A stretch of 64,000 bases of DNA from Saccopteryx bilineata (taxonomy: Eukaryota; Chordata; Mammalia; Chiroptera; Emballonuridae). Below, one piece after another: positions 59,471-64,000 of the stretch. The position numbers and the translations under genes are program-made. The stretch spans positions 292,560,982 to 292,624,981 of the forward strand of contig NC_089490.1 in the NCBI RefSeq assembly GCF_036850765.1. Direction: 5' to 3'. Under the pieces are notes generated by a model. It was not told the origin of the DNA, did no database searches, and saw only the letters and a list, made by a program, of their open reading frames with translations. How positions within the stretch are numbered: the stretch's first letter is position 1; the number at the start of each line of letters is the position of its first letter.

Positions 59471-59825
59471 CCTGATCAGGCAGTGGTGCAGTGGATAGAG
59501 CATCGTACTGGGATGCGGAAGACCCAGGTTTGAGACCCCGAGGTCACCAGCTTGAGTGTGGGCTCATCTGGTTTGAGCAAAGCTCACCAGCTTGGACCCA
59601 AAGTCGCTAGCTCCAGCAAGGGGTTACTCAGTCTGCTGAAGGCCCGTGGTCAAGGCACATATGAGAAAGCAATCAATGAACAACTAAGGTGTCGCAATGC
59701 CCCAAAACGAAAAACTAATGATTGATGCTTTTCATCTCTCTTCATTCCTGTCTGTCCCTATTTATCCCTCTCTCTGACTCTCTTTCTCTGTATGTGTAAA
59801 AAAAAAAAAAGAGAGAGAGAGAGAG
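59471..59825 (+). mobile_element. Bat tRNA-SINE, family A, well preserved
   Basis: Head CCTGATCAGGCAGTGGTGCA, A box GTGGATAGAGCATC, B box GGTTTGAGACCCC, CATCTGGTTTGAGCAAAGCT, GAAGGCCCGTGGTCAAGGC and the AGAAAGCAATCAATGAAC signature, then a CT-rich tail and A/GA run. A 16-bp duplication AGAGTAGTTATATCTG flanks it (59455-59470, 59826-59841). It is the best family A reference in the window. Confidence 0.95.
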
Positions 59826-59841
59826 AGAGTAGTTATATCTG

Positions 59842-60136
59842 GTAATGACCTACATTGTGGTTCTAACAGGAAAAAAGCCTATTGGGAAACTAAAGAGTCA
59901 GTGACTTGGAAGAAGGTGTGATGATGTGTTACAAGACTCCAGGTGAATGTCAAGTATGGTTTCCCTCACCCTCAGGTTAGCTCAGCAAGAGAACAGTGAT
60001 GTGTTCTGGGGACTAGCAGAGCCTTTCGCTCATCAGCCCTTACCTCACTTAGAAAGTGCGCATTACTGGTACAGGAGACCTCAGTTCTGGATTACTGTGA
60101 TAATCAAAGAGCAGAAGAAGGCCTTGGCTCAACATT
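59842..60136. other. Unassigned sequence
   Basis: Moderate GC with a 65-codon frame (59947-60144) that matches nothing I recognise. Confidence 0.4.
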
Positions 60137-60150
60137 TTATATGATTTTTT

Positions 60151-60382
60151 TAAAGAATATTTCTATAAGTATATCATTTATTTTATTTTATTTATTCATT
60201 TTTAGAGAGGAGAGAGAGACAGAGAGGGAGAGAGAGGAGAGAGAGACAGAAAGAGAGAAGGGGGGAGGAGCTGGAAGCATCAACTCCCATATGTGCCTTG
60301 ACCAGGCAAGCCAGGGTTTCGAACCGGCGACCTCAGCATTCCAGGTCGATGCTTTATCCACTGCGCCACCACAGGTCAGGCC
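60151..60382 (-). mobile_element. Bat tRNA-SINE, family C (short)
   Basis: Minus-strand head GGCCTGACCTGTGGTGGCGC, A box CAGTGGATAAAGC, B box GGTTCGAAACCC, GTCAAGGCACATATGGGAG and GATGCTTCC, then a CT-rich tail (GA-rich on plus, 60207-60275). A duplication of about 13 bp TTATATGATTTTT flanks it (60137-60149, 60383-60395). Confidence 0.93.
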
Positions 60383-60395
60383 TTATATGATTTTT

Positions 60396-61616
60396 AAACA
60401 AACATATTGATATATAATTTAGTGCATTATTTTTTTTCAGATTTCCTTAGTTTTAACCTAATACTCTTTTTCTGTTCCATAATCTCATCAGCAATATCAC
60501 CATGTCTCCTTAGACTCCTTTTGCTGTGACAGTTTCTCAGCCTTTCCTTTTCTTTAAGGGTCCTGACAGTTTTGAGGATGACTCGATTGGCAGTGATAAC
60601 ACATGCATTTCTATGCAACTTTTACCAATTTGTCAGGAAAAAGTTTTAGTAGGAGGTTGGTGGAAGGCTATGCAGAGAACAATATGTGAAAATGTCATCT
60701 CAGTCATTTAAAAGCTAGAGTATGAGTGGGAATCAGTAGAGGGAAAGAACTCTCCTTTCTGACAAAACAGAGTGAACAGCTAAGGAATCTGACTTGAACT
60801 TGTGAATGCGAATTTATGTATCACCTGAGACTATGTGCTTCTGATTCTATTATTGGGTTCATAATCACAGGGCAGACACTAGACTCATGATATTTATTAA
60901 TATAAGTAGGAAAAGTGACATTTCACGCAGACCTCTATAACATATTGAAACTACAATTGGACCCACTGTTTCTGTAACAAGTAATGAGGTAACAAAATAA
61001 GAGGTTGTCAGTGTTGAGTTTTGAGAATTTTTATAGAGGAAAATTTCATTTACAAGGTGTTTGAGCAAAAATTGGTCAAAAGTAGAATGTAATGTCTTAG
61101 ATGACAATGAACAGGTTAATGAATATGGATGAAACATGTGAAAGGATGTAGAGTGAGTCCGATACGTGATAGCAGAACACGGAGTTAAGGAGAAGTAAAG
61201 AGTGGCACACTCAGAAGGCACTTATATTGAAGAAGAGTATTTTTTTCTTTGTTTTTTTTGTTTTGTTTTGTTTTGTTTTTTATAAATGATGCTGGCTAGA
61301 AAATAGCAACAGACTGAAGAATACTATATCTTACATCAATACAATGATAACATTTGAATATGAATCTAAATATGTATATGTGTGTGCGCAAGTGTGTAGA
61401 GAGATGCAGTTTTATTGAAGCTTAAAAACAAAACCTAAATACATTTCAACAATAAAATATTTAATATAGTTTTGTGGATAAAATATTAAAACACAATTTA
61501 ATAAAATAAATAAGTATATTGGATAATATAGATTAAATTTTTTGTTACGTTTCATGGTAGATTATAAATGCTCCCATAAATGGGTGATAAGTATGTCAGT
61601 AATACTATTATGAATT
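60396..61616. other. Unassigned sequence
   Basis: A (GTTTT)n run lies at about 61250-61280. No gene or named element. Confidence 0.5.
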
Positions 61617-61629
61617 AAGAGTATTGTTA

Positions 61630-61904
61630 TCAGCTCTGGTAGGTTGGCTCAGCGATAGAGCGTCGGCCTGGCGTGTGGAAGTCCTGGGTTGGATTCTCGG
61701 CCAGGGCACACAGGAGAAGCACCCATCTGCTTCTCCACCCCTCCCCCTCTCCTTCCTCTTTGTCTCTCTCTTCCCCTCCCGCAGCCAAAGTTCCATTGGA
61801 GCAAAGTTGGCATGGGCGCTGAGGATCGCTCCATGGCCTTAGCCTCAGGCACTAGAATGGCTCCAGTTGCAGTGGAACAAAGCCTCAGAGGGGCCAATCA
61901 TCGC

Positions 61905-61936
<32 letters not shown>

Positions 61937-62035
61937 CCAGGCATGCTGGGTGGATCCTGGTCGAGTGCAAATGTGAGTCTGTCTGCCTGCACCCCTCACT
62001 TCCAACTTTGGAAAAAATACAAAGAAGACCCAGAA
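61630..62035 (+). mobile_element. Bat tRNA-SINE, family B
   Basis: Head TCTGGTAGGTTGGCTCAGCGATAGAG, B box GGGTTGGATTCTCGG, second domain CCATTGGAGCAAAG. A (CA/CG)n run at 61904-61938 replaces part of the domain. A-rich tail. A 13-bp duplication AAGAGTATTGTTA flanks it (61617-61629, 62036-62048). Confidence 0.93.
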
Positions 62036-62149
62036 AAGAGTATTGTTACTGCTTGAATTTTAGATATCTTTTGCAATTATTTTTGAGTTGAAATTAAATC
62101 ATTTTATAAACAAAGTATAGTATTTTAGTAGACATTTTTATTTTACCTA

Positions 62150-62261
62150 TGATCATTCATATAGTAGCAGGTGCTGATCTCATACCAGTCTGTATTCTAA
62201 ACACTTTTATGTATTATCAAATTTAATTTTAACCCTGTGAGTTAGACACTATTATCCTCTT

Positions 62262-62313
<52 letters not shown>

Positions 62314-62430
62314 CTTAGAGAAGGTTAGCAACTTACTTAACTTAAAATAACTAGTAATTGAGGGACCCAGATTCAAATCCAGTTGGATAGTTACAGAACT
62401 TGTCACTTAACCACTAAGCTATAGATGTCA
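62150..62430 (-). repeat. MIR SINE with (TA)n interruption
   Basis: TTTAATTTTAACCCTGTGAGTTAGACACTATTATCC, GAGACTTAGAGAAGGTTAGCAACTTACTTAA and GGGACCCAGATTCAAATCCAG are the inverse of the MIR sequence. The (TA)n at 62267-62309 has grown where MIR reads CATTTTACAGATGAGG. Confidence 0.85.
62267..62309. repeat. (TA)n microsatellite
   Basis: About 21 TA units inside an MIR copy. Confidence 0.95.
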
Positions 62431-64000
62431 CCCTGCAGATATGTTTTAACCCAATATGTGTCAATTCCATTAACTTTTTTTATAGAAAAACAAATGTAAG
62501 CTATTTAGAGATCAGTTTCTACATACAAATTTATTTTGGTCATTCTGCATGGTTTAAAGTGACAGCTTTCAAATAAATGCATATTAATTTAGCTGATCTG
62601 TGGTGATTTATTTTGCACAACTCACACATGAACACACTTTAAATGTCTTTAGAGATTTCTAGAGAAGTTAAGAAAAATAAAGAAAAATAAAATTAACATG
62701 CAGACTGTGCAGTATTGTTTGTGAAAGGCATTAAATGAATTTGACAAATTACTCATGTAGTCATGTAGCAAACTGAAACTTCTAGATTTCTTTTGTGTAA
62801 TGGTACCCACAAAGGCAGTGTTTGTATTATTTATTCTGTATTGATTGAAAACAGTGGTATAAAATGAAGAATTACTCTTTGTATTTCTTTTATTTTCATT
62901 TAGGTTCACTTATTCATTAAAACACTAATTCTTTTTCTCTTTCTCTTCTTTCTGGATTGTTTTTTAATGTTTACCTTAACTCTAGTTAAAGAGAGAAACT
63001 AAACAGACTGGATGTATCAAGAGGATATTTAAATTCTACCTAGCTGGAATATTTAGGTATATTGGACTATACCTTATTTTTAAGTTGTATTTAATCTTGT
63101 ACTTTAATTAAGAAGCTTGGATATTTCACAATACACACACACACTGGTATATCACTAAAAGTAAGTACTCAGTATTTTACATGTATTTACAAAAGGCATT
63201 TATAATACAGTATTAAATAATAAGTGCCAAGAACTTTGCAAATATTACTAGTAAAATATCACATTATACTTCTTGCTCTAGAGAAAGACATTCATCTTAC
63301 TCTTTGTAGGATTGCTATAAGAAGTAAATAAGATACTAAAGGTAAAATATTTATCCCATTGTCTAGATATAGTAATCTCTATAAAAAAAGTTTGTACAAG
63401 TATTATTATTAGGCAAGCATGCTTTGCTAACTAGAAGGAGATTCCATTATAGTATTTGTTGATTTCTTGGATCTCATAAAACTTTTCAGATATAATAGTT
63501 TTGATAAAAATGAATTCTGTCTATGTTTATTGATTCATTATCTAGATAAAAATATGGATGGAAGCAAAAGCTTCAGTTTTTATTTAAAGTACATAAATAA
63601 TTCAATCCTATTACAAGACATGGTACAGGGCTTCTTATTCACAGTCAGCCTTACAATGCTAATAATTATTCTATTAATTTAAACCCAAACAGTTTCAATA
63701 TGATTTTTATTTATTATATGAACTGTCATAGAAAACAGGTCAAATGATATCTGTTTAAAATATCTGAAGATGTATGAATATTTCCAAGTTACTGTAAATC
63801 GGGGTTTGTTAATTGTATTTTCAGATGGAGTTTCTTAGAGATTTCTTTGCAGGCACCTCCAGGAAATGAATCAGTGTCAGAATAGCCTGAAGGAGAGTAG
63901 ACAGGCAGAAATTATTTGAACTGGTCTAGAAAAAAGTGTGAGAAAGGGTGATTAATTTAGTTATGTTAAGTTAAAGAGGTGAAATATCTACATAATGCCA
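62431..64000. other. Unassigned AT-rich sequence
   Basis: A possible MIR 3' half lies at 63280-63370 (TTGTAGGATTGCTATAAGAAG..). Otherwise nothing recognised; frames of 60-86 codons lack domains. Confidence 0.45.

Noticed and set aside
59947..60144. Possible host exon of 65 codons
   Set aside because: No recognised protein, no convincing splice-site pair, and no neighbouring exon.
1..64000. CRISPR array, prokaryotic operon, phage or plasmid features
   Set aside because: The sequence is mammalian: SINEs, L1, MIR and microsatellites throughout; no regularly spaced repeats of CRISPR type.

Overview
This window looks like AT-rich, non-coding mammalian nuclear DNA from a bat. The evidence is the repeat content: tRNA-derived SINEs with bat-type heads and CT-rich tails, a young L1 lineage with several near-identical copies, ancient mammal-wide MIR and L2 fragments, and DNA transposons of the Tc1, mariner, hAT and pogo/Tigger types. 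I could not fix the bat family from memory; the SINE set does not read like a vesper-bat Ves set, and an emballonurid or related lineage is a guess. I see no host protein-coding gene, RNA gene, CRISPR array or prokaryotic feature. The only convincing proteins are those of transposable elements.

Layout. 1-1.0 kb: a 5'-inverted young L1. 1-9.9 kb: old sequence with one SINE, microsatellites and a chimeric retroposon (5811-6993, 12-bp target duplication). 9.9-13.7 kb: a SINE and several ancient repeats (unnamed LTR-like repeat, L2, MIR). 15.6-17.9 kb: a Tc1-like element with long inverted repeats, a dead transposase, a companion palindromic MITE and a SINE inserted in its right inverted repeat. 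18.25-26.08 kb: a full-length L1 on the minus strand with 17-bp target duplications, an intact ORF1, an ORF2 broken by two small indels, and a 2.4-kb 5'UTR with a CpG-rich promoter. 27.3-28.7 kb: an older L1. 29.7-35.8 kb: three SINEs in old sequence. 37.3-38.4 kb: a hAT MITE next to a Tigger deletion derivative. 38.9-46 kb: two SINEs, a 5'-truncated young L1 (42749-44939) and a second hAT MITE. 46-53 kb: mostly unassigned sequence with old L1 3'UTR fragments and a SINE. 53.3-55.9 kb: a GAAA tract and a twin-primed L1. 57.9-62 kb: a mariner MITE, an old L1 end and three SINEs. The remainder is AT-rich with MIR remnants.

How the parts relate. L1 supplies the reverse transcriptase and endonuclease thought to mobilise the SINEs; almost every SINE here has a clear target-site duplication and an A-rich tail, consistent with that. 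The 18-kb and 53-kb L1 copies are almost identical, so this L1 lineage was active recently. The DNA transposons are non-autonomous or dead. No new cellular system was found. The observations most worth follow-up are the Tc1 family with its MITE, the chimeric retroposon, and the promoter and inter-ORF architecture of the full-length L1. Boundaries come from target duplications read by eye and may be off by a base or two.
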